Shown here one piece after another: positions 55,590-62,739 of a stretch of 64,000 nucleotides of DNA. The notes under the pieces are model-generated. The model was not told where the DNA came from, ran no database searches, and was given only the letters and a program-made list of their open reading frames with translations. Both the position numbers and the translations under genes were made by a program. Source of the DNA: an uncultured Bacteroidales bacterium (GTDB taxonomy: Bacteria > Bacteroidota > Bacteroidia > Bacteroidales > UBA932). Each line of letters opens with the position of its first letter. The stretch's first letter is position 1. Location of the stretch: positions 21,329-85,328 of the forward strand of contig CAJODR010000001.1 of NCBI GenBank assembly GCA_905233275.1, given 5' to 3'.

Positions 55590-55611
55590 CAGTCAAGGCA
55601 TTACATGCAAA

Positions 55612-55649
55612 AACGGGACGGCCGAAAGCCGCCCCGTTATTGTTATTTT
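55612..55649 (+). terminator. Terminator of the second receptor unit
   Basis: AACGGG-a-CGGC / GCCG-c-CCCGTT stem with one mismatch and a short CGAAA loop, then TATTGTTATTTT. Confidence 0.8.
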
Positions 55650-55660
55650 GCGCGCCCCGT

Positions 55661-55701
55661 TGTCATTTCGAGCGGAGGCGTTAGCAGGAGTCGAGAAATC
55701 T
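55661..55701 (+). repeat. Dispersed repeat before the GH109 stop
   Basis: TGTCATTTCGAGCGGAG ... CGAGAAATCT, the closest relative of the copy inside prmC. Confidence 0.8.
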
Positions 55702-55702
55702 A

Positions 55703-57124
55703 TTATTCCGCGAAAGCGTAGCTGTATCCGGCCACCTTGTCCCATTCGCCTCTAGTGAAGTCGGGGACTTCGACGGGACGGTTGCCGTTCTCGATGGAGA
55801 TGCGGGAGAGCTCTACGAGGCAGCACCATTCGGCGAGGTCATAGACGTCCATGTCGAGCGGGAGACCGTTGTGGAGGCAGTACACGAGGCGGTAGTCCAT
55901 GATGAAGTCCATTCCGCCGTGGCCGCCGATGGTCTTTGCGAGTGCCTCCAGCTCGGGGGTGTTGACCGGATTGCGGTGCTGTTCGAGGAGAGCGTCGAGT
56001 TCTGCTCCCTTGATGATCTTCTCGCCGCCGAGATTGTCATAGTTGACATTCTCCGCGCCTTCTTCGCGGAGGCAGACAATCTCAATGGGATACTTGCCTG
56101 CATAGCCGTCGGTGCCGACCAGCTGGTACATGCGGTCGTAGGGGCGGGGAGTCATGACATCATGCTCGATAAGCATGGTCTTGCCCTTTTCGGTGCGGAT
56201 GATTGTCGAGGTCTCGTCGCCGTTCTTGAATTCGGGGCAATCCCTGCCGGTTTTTGCCTTGACGTGCTTGGGGCCGTTGAAAGGATCGGTGTCCATCGAC
56301 ACGAGGGTGGTCATGCGATCGCCACGATGGATATTGAGGGCCTGGCAGATGGGGCCGATGCCGTGGGTCGGATAGACGTCGCCGCGGGTTACTTCGTTGA
56401 AATTCATTCGCCAATTGTTCCAGTATTCGTCCCAGAAGGGGTCGAGATTGTGGATATAGGCGCCTTCAGCGTGGATGATTTCGCCAAGGGCTCCGCTTTG
56501 GGCCAGGGTGAGGGCGGACATTTCGAAGAAGTCGTAGACGCAGTTCTCGAGCATCATGCAGTGCTTGCGGGTGCGCTCAGAGGTATTGATGAGGTCCCAA
56601 ATGTCCTTGAGAGAGGCGGCGGCGGGCACTTCGACGGCGACGTGTTTGCCCTGCTCCATGGCGTAGAGGGACATCGGCACGTGATTGAGCCAGTCGGTGC
56701 AGATATAGATAAGGTCGATGTCGTCACGTTCGCAGACCTTCTTCCAGCTGTCCTCGCCGACGTAAGTGTCTGCTTCCGGGAAGCCCCGTTTGAGGAGCGT
56801 AGCGTTGCACCAGTCGACATTCTCCTGGAGCAGGTCGCAGACAGCCTTGATCTCCACGCCGGGAAGATAGGTAAAGCGGTATACGGCGTCACTGCCTCTC
56901 ATTCCGACTCCGATAAAGCCGATGCGGATGTTCTCAATCGGCTCTGCAGTCATTCCCAGGGCACTTTTCTGTCCTGCGGGACGTTCGGGGACGGCGGTCT
57001 TGAGGATACCGTTTTCTTCGGTGATTTCTACTGATGCGGGTGCGAATGTGGCCTTTTTCGGGGCCTCCTTGCATGCGCCGATGGCGAATATGGCCGCGAG
57101 GGCGATGATTACTCTGATTCTCAT
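55703..57124 (-). CDS. Glycoside hydrolase family 109 (alpha-N-acetylgalactosaminidase) lipoprotein
   Basis: A 473-residue lipoprotein (LAAIFAIGAC). GH109 uses an NAD-dependent elimination-type mechanism on a Gfo/Idh/MocA fold to release terminal alpha-GalNAc. The NAD motif (IRIGFIGVGMRGSDAV), HVAVEVPAAAS, YPTHGIGPICQALNIHRGDR and GGHGGMDFIMDYRLVYCL are characteristic. Its start overlaps the kinase stop by four bases, so both come from one message whose -7 box (TATTTTTG, minus) is at 58239-58246. Likely targets are mucin or blood-group glycans. Confidence 0.92.
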   Translation of the reverse strand: MRIRVIIALAAIFAIGACKEAPKKATFAPASVEITEENGILKTAVPERPAGQKSALGMTAEPIENIRIGFIGVGMRGSDAVYRFTYLPGVEIKAVCDLLQENVDWCNATLLKRGFPEADTYVGEDSWKKVCERDDIDLIYICTDWLNHVPMSLYAMEQGKHVAVEVPAAASLKDIWDLINTSERTRKHCMMLENCVYDFFEMSALTLAQSGALGEIIHAEGAYIHNLDPFWDEYWNNWRMNFNEVTRGDVYPTHGIGPICQALNIHRGDRMTTLVSMDTDPFNGPKHVKAKTGRDCPEFKNGDETSTIIRTEKGKTMLIEHDVMTPRPYDRMYQLVGTDGYAGKYPIEIVCLREEGAENVNYDNLGGEKIIKGAELDALLEQHRNPVNTPELEALAKTIGGHGGMDFIMDYRLVYCLHNGLPLDMDVYDLAEWCCLVELSRISIENGNRPVEVPDFTRGEWDKVAGYSYAFAE

Positions 57125-58215
57125 ATACTGTGCTTTTTGATGAATTCCTGCATTGCGGGCACCTTGCTCATCGCCGCGTGGAAGAGGGCGACCTGGTTGC
57201 GCGTGCGGACCAGATTGTGCTCCGGATACTTGATCTTATAATATGTATCGCCGTTGATGTAGTCCGCAAAGAACCGGACCGCCTGCATGTAAGGGAAGAG
57301 GCACGCGGCGTAGGGGAGATTGTCCCTCTCCACGGGAGTGAGGAATGTCGCGGACTCCAGATAGCCACGGGCGAATGCCTCGAAAATATCCATCTTGAAA
57401 TCCACCTTTTCGATCGCCGGATTGTCTTCGGCTACCGTATTGGCCGCCGTGCGGAGGAAATCGCCGAAATCGGAGAAGACGAATGACGGCATCAGCGTAT
57501 CCAGATCGATCACACAAAGAATATTGCCGTCTTTGTCGAACATCATGTTGTTGACCTTTGTATCGCAGTGGCAGATGCGCTTGGGAAGTATGCCCTCGCG
57601 GTACATCCTTTCCGCTTTGCACATCTCCTCTTCGTAGGGAAGAAGGTCACTGAGGATATCCTGGACCTCTTTTTCTGCCATTCTGCCCACCTTGTCTTCA
57701 GCCACGGCCTCCCTCAGCTGACGTGCCCTGAGCTCCATGTTGTGGAAGTCCGGAATCGTCTCCCCGAGCGTGTCGGGAATGTCCGCGAGCATCGCCTCGA
57801 AAGCGCCGAAAGCCTTTCCTGCATAGTAGGAATACTCGGGATTGACCGTCTCGTATGTGAATGCGTCCTTGATGAACACCGAGACTCTCCAGAAAGTCTC
57901 TCCGTCCGTCCAGTAGGTCTTGCCGGTAGCCTTTTCGGGAACAAAGCGGAGGACCTTGCGGTCGATGTCGGTTTCTCCGGCCGCAATGAGTTTGCGGCGA
58001 ATATGCTCCGTGGCGCAGTCAATATTGTGCTGCAGCAGCTCCACGTCCTTGAAAATGGCATTGTTGACCCTCTGCAGGACATAGTCGTCGGGTCCGTCAG
58101 TCTTGATTTTGAGGGTGTCGTTGATCAGACCGTTGCCCAGAGGCTTGATGTCAAGGATGTTTCCTTTGATGTCGAATTTGAGGGCGATTTCCCTCAGATC
58201 CTGTGGTGTTTTCAT
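57121..58215 (-). CDS. Phosphotransferase, N-acetylhexosamine 1-kinase-like
   Basis: A 364-residue APH/ChoK-fold kinase. The N-lobe has LGNGLINDTLKIKTDG; the catalytic loop reads CHCDTKVNNMMFD and the metal motif VIDLDTLMP. The family includes NahK, which phosphorylates GlcNAc/GalNAc at C1. Coupling to the GH109 gene (ATGA overlap) supports GalNAc 1-kinase activity: GH109 frees GalNAc and this enzyme traps it. Other APH-fold substrates cannot be excluded from sequence alone. Confidence 0.85.
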   Translation of the reverse strand: MKTPQDLREIALKFDIKGNILDIKPLGNGLINDTLKIKTDGPDDYVLQRVNNAIFKDVELLQHNIDCATEHIRRKLIAAGETDIDRKVLRFVPEKATGKTYWTDGETFWRVSVFIKDAFTYETVNPEYSYYAGKAFGAFEAMLADIPDTLGETIPDFHNMELRARQLREAVAEDKVGRMAEKEVQDILSDLLPYEEEMCKAERMYREGILPKRICHCDTKVNNMMFDKDGNILCVIDLDTLMPSFVFSDFGDFLRTAANTVAEDNPAIEKVDFKMDIFEAFARGYLESATFLTPVERDNLPYAACLFPYMQAVRFFADYINGDTYYKIKYPEHNLVRTRNQVALFHAAMSKVPAMQEFIKKHSI

Positions 58216-58238
58216 TGTGCGATTAGTGTAATTCCTTG

Positions 58239-58246
58239 CAAAAATA
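58239..58246 (-). promoter_or_regulatory. -7 box of the kinase-GH109 unit
   Basis: Minus-strand TATTTTTG, 23 bases before the kinase ATG. Confidence 0.6.
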
Positions 58247-58279
58247 CGAAGAATCAGTGAATAATCCGAAAAAACTTAT

Positions 58280-58307
58280 TAACTTTGCCTTCCCGTTTGA
58301 CACGGGA
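58280..58307 (+). promoter_or_regulatory. tRNA promoter box and short leader hairpin
   Basis: TAACTTTG (58280-58287) followed by a CCCGT/ACGGG hairpin (58293-58307) ten bases before the tRNA. Confidence 0.6.
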
Positions 58308-58317
58308 CCCAATCTTC

Positions 58318-58395
58318 AGGGGTGTAGCTCAGCTGGTTTAGAGCGCTTCAGTCACATTGAAGAGGTCATCGGTTCGAACCCGATCATCCCTACCA
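58318..58395 (+). tRNA. tRNA-Val (anticodon CAC)
   Basis: Full cloverleaf: 7-bp acceptor stem AGGGGTG/CATCCCT (one G-U pair), D-arm with GG at 18-19, anticodon stem CTTCA/TGAAG with loop GTCACAT giving anticodon CAC (Val, GUG), T-arm ATCGG-TTCGAAC-CCGAT, discriminator A and encoded CCA. Position 32 is G rather than the common pyrimidine. Confidence 0.95.
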
Positions 58396-58398
58396 CAA

Positions 58399-58433
58399 AA
58401 ACTGCCGGTCAATTTCCCGACCGGCAGTTTTTG
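58399..58433 (+). terminator. Terminator of tRNA-Val
   Basis: Perfect 12-bp stem AAACTGCCGGTC/GACCGGCAGTTT, eight-base loop, T-tract immediately after. It lies before the convergent sialidase end and could serve both strands. Confidence 0.9.
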
Positions 58434-58461
58434 CTCTCTCCCCGGGGCACGTCTCCCAAAG

Positions 58462-59967
58462 TCACGGTAATAATTCGGAAATATCAACCACCTGGAATGT
58501 CATGTTCCCCACGGACGATTCGTAAAGAATCCCGACGTGGGACTTGTCCACCATTGTGAGACAGGAGTAGCCCCAGCCGTAGCCTTCGTCAAGAAGGACC
58601 GAGGATGGCCAGGTCTTGCCGCCGTCAAAGCTGGCCCTGATGGTGATATTGTTGCGGTCACTCGGCGATGCGGGATTTGAAAACAGGACCAAATCCCGGC
58701 CCAGAGCATTGTCGGCTGCATTTACGTGGATGATAGATCCCATGCAGACGGGATCCGGGAGTACGCCGTCACAGTCGTACGGGTCCCAGGTCTTTCCCAG
58801 ATTTTCAGTCACATACATCGCGCGGGCCTTGCCGCGGTTGTCGCGTATGGCAAGAAGGAGTTTGCCCGGGGCGATTTCGGCCACCTGGCTCTCCGTAGTG
58901 TTGATTTTGGCATAGTTGTACACATTCCAGGTCTTGCCGCGGTCCATGCTGTACATTATTCCCGCCGCGGGAGTGCGGTCAGGCTCCTGGTGCTGGAATG
59001 GAACGACGAGAGTGCCGTCGGCCATTGTAATCCCCCGTCCGGGGCCCTGAAAGGTGAAATTCCACGCCTCCTGCTTGATCTGGCGTGTCAGATTCTCCGG
59101 TTCCGACCACGTGAGGCCGTCATCGGTGGAGCGCGCCATCATCAGCTGCGGGGTGCAGCCAATCTCAAATCCGTCCTTCGCATTCCACCATGCCGTGCCG
59201 ATATCCCCATTCACCCAAGCGGCGAACAGCAGCAAATCCCCCGTCACCTCGTCCACGAGAATGCACGGGTCGCCGATACCGTTGAATTCCTGCCCGAGAC
59301 CGCCGTATTCGCCCATATCCATCGCAACGATCATCGGTCCCCAGGTCCTTCCTCCGTCAGTCGAACGCATCACGCCCACGTCTATATCCCCCTGAAGATC
59401 AGCAGAATTCCTTCGGCGAATGTCAAATGATCCCACCAGCGTCCCCTTCTTCGTCGTCACAAGCCCCGGAATGCGGTAGCTGTTGACCCCGTCATCCCCG
59501 AACGTGCGGATGACCAGCGCCCCATGGTGCAGCGCATTATCCTCATCTACCACCGTGAGCTTCTTCCCTCCCACTTTTATCTTGCTCACACTGATTGCCA
59601 CCGGCGAATACAAATCCAGATTCCCCCCAAGTCGAATGGCAACATTCACACCGCCCCCTTGCTCTACATTTTTGAAAACAACCTTGCCTTTCGGTCCCGG
59701 TTCAGCCGTCGCCAGCACAGTCTCCCCAGCGTACAGATACGCACTCTCTAACACTTGGGTATCAAGTCCTTTCACATCGAGCTGCAACTCATCGACAATC
59801 CCCGCAGGGAGTGCGATACTCATCACAAGATTATCCCCCCTCACCATCGGAATCTGCACATGATTCACCGTCGCCGCTTGGCTCCGGTCCTCAGCAATCC
59901 TTTTAGACGAAGAACAACCAGCCACCGCCAACACAGCAGCAATAAAGAGAGGAAATAATGGCTTCAT
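58462..59967 (-). CDS. Exo-alpha-sialidase (GH33) lipoprotein
   Basis: A 501-residue lipoprotein (FIAAVLAVAGC). An N-terminal beta domain (about 35-140) precedes the six-bladed propeller. The catalytic arginine motif is YRIPGL; Asp-boxes include STDGGRTWGP, STDDGLTWSE, SMDRGKTWNV and SFDGGKTWPS; the acid/base and tyrosine regions are also plausible (NGIGDPCIL, GWGYSCLTM). It releases terminal sialic acid from host glycans. It lies 20 bases after the small wHTH/discoidin gene on the same strand, probably in the same transcript. Confidence 0.93.
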   Translation of the reverse strand: MKPLFPLFIAAVLAVAGCSSSKRIAEDRSQAATVNHVQIPMVRGDNLVMSIALPAGIVDELQLDVKGLDTQVLESAYLYAGETVLATAEPGPKGKVVFKNVEQGGGVNVAIRLGGNLDLYSPVAISVSKIKVGGKKLTVVDEDNALHHGALVIRTFGDDGVNSYRIPGLVTTKKGTLVGSFDIRRRNSADLQGDIDVGVMRSTDGGRTWGPMIVAMDMGEYGGLGQEFNGIGDPCILVDEVTGDLLLFAAWVNGDIGTAWWNAKDGFEIGCTPQLMMARSTDDGLTWSEPENLTRQIKQEAWNFTFQGPGRGITMADGTLVVPFQHQEPDRTPAAGIMYSMDRGKTWNVYNYAKINTTESQVAEIAPGKLLLAIRDNRGKARAMYVTENLGKTWDPYDCDGVLPDPVCMGSIIHVNAADNALGRDLVLFSNPASPSDRNNITIRASFDGGKTWPSSVLLDEGYGWGYSCLTMVDKSHVGILYESSVGNMTFQVVDISELLP

Positions 59968-59987
59968 ATTAATATATGGGTTAGGGA

Positions 59988-60536
59988 CTACAGTGATTCG
60001 ACGGCTTCGCCTTTTTCGTTGAAGACGCCGCCGCGGTAGCTGCCGGTGCCGGGGACGCGGTAGAGGAGGAGCTCGCGGCCGGAGCCGAAATCGCCGGTGG
60101 CCTTGGTGACGTCAATGCGGACGAAGCGGACCTGGGCGCCGCCGAAGTCGAAGGACTTGGCGGAAGGGTCGCGTGTCCAGGAGAATGCTGCCGGCTCGGT
60201 CCATGTCTTGCCGTCGGCGCTCCAGGAGACTTCTACTTCCAGATTGCCGTTACGTTCTGATATGCAGCAATTTACTCCTTCCAGATTGCTGATCATCACA
60301 TCGTTGCACTCTTTCATCTTGATGGACACCTCTGTGCGATAAGCGGGCTTTGCCGTCGCCAGATATTTCCCTTTCCCGACCACCGAAAGCGCCCTTGATT
60401 GTGTCATTTGACGAATGCGCGCGTAGACCGACCCTATGGGAATGTCACCGAATGCGTCCATAAAATCCTTTACGGAAAGAATGTCATCCCGTTCCAGAAG
60501 TGCTGCCAGCAGTTGATCGTCCTTTGGGTACTTCAT
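59988..60536 (-). CDS. Winged-helix regulator fragment fused to a discoidin-like tail
   Basis: A 182-residue protein starting MKYPKDDQLLAALLERDD; the track adds 22 codons over the promoter. Residues 1-60 look like a winged helix (FGDIPIGSVYARIRQMTQSRALSVVGKGKYL) of the AbiEi/DUF6577-like type, continuing to about residue 100 (NCCISERNGNLEVEV). From about 103 the sequence switches to an F5/8 C-like discoidin fragment (SWSADGKTWTEPAAFSW, VRFVRIDVTKATGDFGSG), and base composition shifts from AT-rich to GC-rich. I see a chimera of two unrelated proteins; activity is uncertain. Confidence 0.65.
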   Translation of the reverse strand: MKYPKDDQLLAALLERDDILSVKDFMDAFGDIPIGSVYARIRQMTQSRALSVVGKGKYLATAKPAYRTEVSIKMKECNDVMISNLEGVNCCISERNGNLEVEVSWSADGKTWTEPAAFSWTRDPSAKSFDFGGAQVRFVRIDVTKATGDFGSGRELLLYRVPGTGSYRGGVFNEKGEAVESL

Positions 60537-60560
60537 CTCAACTTTTTTTGCAAAAATAAT

Positions 60561-60599
60561 TATAAATCGGCAAAAATATTTTGTTTTTGCCGATTTATA
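60561..60599. promoter_or_regulatory. Perfect 16-bp inverted repeat before the wHTH gene
   Basis: TATAAATCGGCAAAAA and TTTTTGCCGATTTATA separated by seven bases, between the sulfatase stop and the wHTH start. It overlaps -7-like TATTTTTG boxes on the minus strand. It could be an operator for the wHTH protein or a terminator of the sulfatase gene. Confidence 0.6.
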
Positions 60600-60617
60600 C
60601 AAATTCTTTCTCTGCTC

Positions 60618-62063
60618 TTATTCCCCTTTCAGCAGCGGGAAGTCCGGATTCGGGATGTGGGCTTCGGACATGAGGCGGAGGAGGCGCTGGGCGATGTCGG
60701 GGCGGGAGGAGAAGAGGTCGGTGGTTTCGGCGGGGTCTTCGTCGAGATTGTAGAGCTCGTAGACGGGATTATCGGAGCGGATGCCGAGGTGGACGAGTTT
60801 CCACGGGCCTTCGCGGACTGCCTGGCGGCCGCCGGCTTCCTGGAATTCGAAGTAGAGATAATCGTGCTCTTTCTGCCCGTCGCGGCCTTCGAGGAGGGGG
60901 AGAATGCTGACGCCGTCGAGCCCGGAAGGGGAGACCTTGCCGGTCAGTTCGCGGAAAGTGGGCATGAGGTCCCAGAACGTGCAGACAAAGTCGGTCTCAC
61001 TCCCTGCGGCGACATGCCCGGGCCAGACGACGATCATCGGGACTCGGATGCCGCCTTCGTAGACATCGCGCTTGTAGCCCCTCCAGGGGCCGTTGCTGTC
61101 GAAGAAGTCAGGATCGGCACCGCCTTCGAGATGCGGCCCGTTGTCGCTGGAGAAAATAATAATGGTATTGTCCAGCACCCCTTCTTCCTTCAGCGTCCGG
61201 ACAATGTCGCTGACGTACCGGTCGAGCCGCGTCACCATCGCGGCGAATGTCGCATGCGGATACTCCTGCGAGCAATAACCACCCTTGCGGAACCATGGCC
61301 CGTCATCGACCCCGTAGAACGGCGTTTCCGGATAGCGCCCCCGGAATCCCTGGATAATATCGTCCTCAGGCACAATTAGTTCCGCGTGCGGAATCGTGGT
61401 TGGATACCACATGAAGAACGGCTTCTCGCTCCTTGCCGCCTGGCGAATAAACTTGAGCGCCTCCCCGTGGATGAGGTCCGGTGCGTATGTGCCTTCGCCG
61501 TAAGGCACCTCGTCGGTATTGTCCGTCAGGACGAACTTTTCGCTGTCGCTCCAGAGGTGGTCGGGGTAGTAGCTATGGGCGAGCAACTGGCAGTTGTAGC
61601 CGAAGAACCGCCCGACGCCCTGTGCCGCCGGATCGCCAGTCGTGCCGACGAATCCGAGTCCCCATTTGCCGAAGGCTCCGGTAGTATAACCAGCTTCGGA
61701 GAGGTCGTGGAATATGGTCTCGGCGCCCTCCGGCAGCGGAAACTGGCCCTCCGGGTCGAGCTCCACGTTGCCCCTTATCGCCGTGTGGCCGCTGTGGGTG
61801 CCGGTGATGAGGCAGCTCCGCGACGGTGCGCTGACGGTGGTCCCGGAGTAGCACTGCGTGAAGCGCATTCCCGCGGCCGCGAGCGAATCGATAGCAGGCG
61901 TAGTAAACCGCTGCTGTCCGTAGCAGCTCAAGTCACCCCATCCGAGGTCGTCGGCGAGGATAAACACGATATTCGGCTGCTGCTGAATAGTTTTGGCGGC
62001 CGGAGCACAAGCTGCGAGGAGCCCTCCGGCGGAGGCGATGGCTAAGTTCGGAAGATGTTTCAT
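60618..62063 (-). CDS. Serine-type family S1 sulfatase
   Basis: A 481-residue sulfatase, exported (signal IASAGGLLAACAP, lipoprotein-like). N-terminal metal-binding PNIVFILADDLGWGDLSCYG and the formylglycine site SAPSRSCLITG: the modified residue is serine, so an anaerobic maturase (anSME) is needed. Other motifs: GKWGLGF, FSSDNGPHLEGG. It removes sulfate esters, likely from mucin or glycosaminoglycan. The ATG at 62063 is preferred over the track start 27 codons upstream, which enters the rhomboid promoter. Confidence 0.92.
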   Translation of the reverse strand: MKHLPNLAIASAGGLLAACAPAAKTIQQQPNIVFILADDLGWGDLSCYGQQRFTTPAIDSLAAAGMRFTQCYSGTTVSAPSRSCLITGTHSGHTAIRGNVELDPEGQFPLPEGAETIFHDLSEAGYTTGAFGKWGLGFVGTTGDPAAQGVGRFFGYNCQLLAHSYYPDHLWSDSEKFVLTDNTDEVPYGEGTYAPDLIHGEALKFIRQAARSEKPFFMWYPTTIPHAELIVPEDDIIQGFRGRYPETPFYGVDDGPWFRKGGYCSQEYPHATFAAMVTRLDRYVSDIVRTLKEEGVLDNTIIIFSSDNGPHLEGGADPDFFDSNGPWRGYKRDVYEGGIRVPMIVVWPGHVAAGSETDFVCTFWDLMPTFRELTGKVSPSGLDGVSILPLLEGRDGQKEHDYLYFEFQEAGGRQAVREGPWKLVHLGIRSDNPVYELYNLDEDPAETTDLFSSRPDIAQRLLRLMSEAHIPNPDFPLLKGE

Positions 62064-62111
62064 TTGAGGGATAAGGCGTACAAATTTCGTGCCCCGCTCG
62101 GGATTTTTTAT

Positions 62112-62119
62112 TACCTTTG
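62112..62119 (+). promoter_or_regulatory. -7 box of the rhomboid-GH43 unit
   Basis: TACCTTTG five bases before the GTG at 62125. Confidence 0.65.
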
Positions 62120-62124
62120 TCAAC

Positions 62125-62739
62125 GTGGCAACGATAGTTATCATACTCCTGACAGCTGCGGTGAGCGTATTCGCCTTTTACGGCGGCCTGGACATCCATG
62201 GCCTCAAGTTCAACGCGTATGCCATCTGGCACCGCAGGCAGTGGTACAGGATGCTCACATACGGCCTCGTGCACGGCGGTTGGGGGCACCTGATCTTCAA
62301 TATGCTGACGCTGTGGTTTTTCGGTCCGCTGGTGGAGGACGGGTTCGCGGCGCTTTTCGGCGAGGTAGGGGGGCCGATAGTATTCGCCTCAATGTATGTG
62401 AGTGCGCTCGCGGTGTCGACGGTTGGGGACCTCCTCAAGTACCGTAACGACCCGTATTACAACGCAGTAGGTGCCTCCGGGGCGGTGTCGGCCGTGCTTT
62501 TCGCCGCCATTCTCTTCCAGCCGAGAATGGGGATATTCATCATGTTCATTCCGATTCCGGTGCCGGCGTGGCTGTTCGCTCCGCTATATCTGGTCTACTG
62601 CGTCTACATGGCCCGGCGCAATGTCGACAACATCGGCCACAGCGCCCACTTCTGGGGTGCCGTCTACGGGCTTGTATTCCCGATTTTGTGTTATCCGGGC
62701 ATAGTCACCTGGTGCCTCAGTCAGCTTCATCTGCTATGA
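62125..62739 (+). CDS. Rhomboid-family intramembrane serine protease
   Basis: A 204-residue membrane protein with six predicted helices. The serine motif GASGAVSA and the histidine helix NIGHSAHFWGAVYG form the rhomboid dyad; HGGWGHLIFNMLTLW is the conserved loop/helix 2. The GTG at 62125 is preferred since the track start lies upstream of the -7 box. Translation overlaps the GH43 start by four bases (ATGA), an unusual pairing. Confidence 0.88.
   Translation: MATIVIILLTAAVSVFAFYGGLDIHGLKFNAYAIWHRRQWYRMLTYGLVHGGWGHLIFNMLTLWFFGPLVEDGFAALFGEVGGPIVFASMYVSALAVSTVGDLLKYRNDPYYNAVGASGAVSAVLFAAILFQPRMGIFIMFIPIPVPAWLFAPLYLVYCVYMARRNVDNIGHSAHFWGAVYGLVFPILCYPGIVTWCLSQLHLL

Noticed and set aside
58236-58559. 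107-aa ORF spanning the tRNA
   Set aside because: It reads through tRNA-Val and its terminator, so it cannot be a gene.
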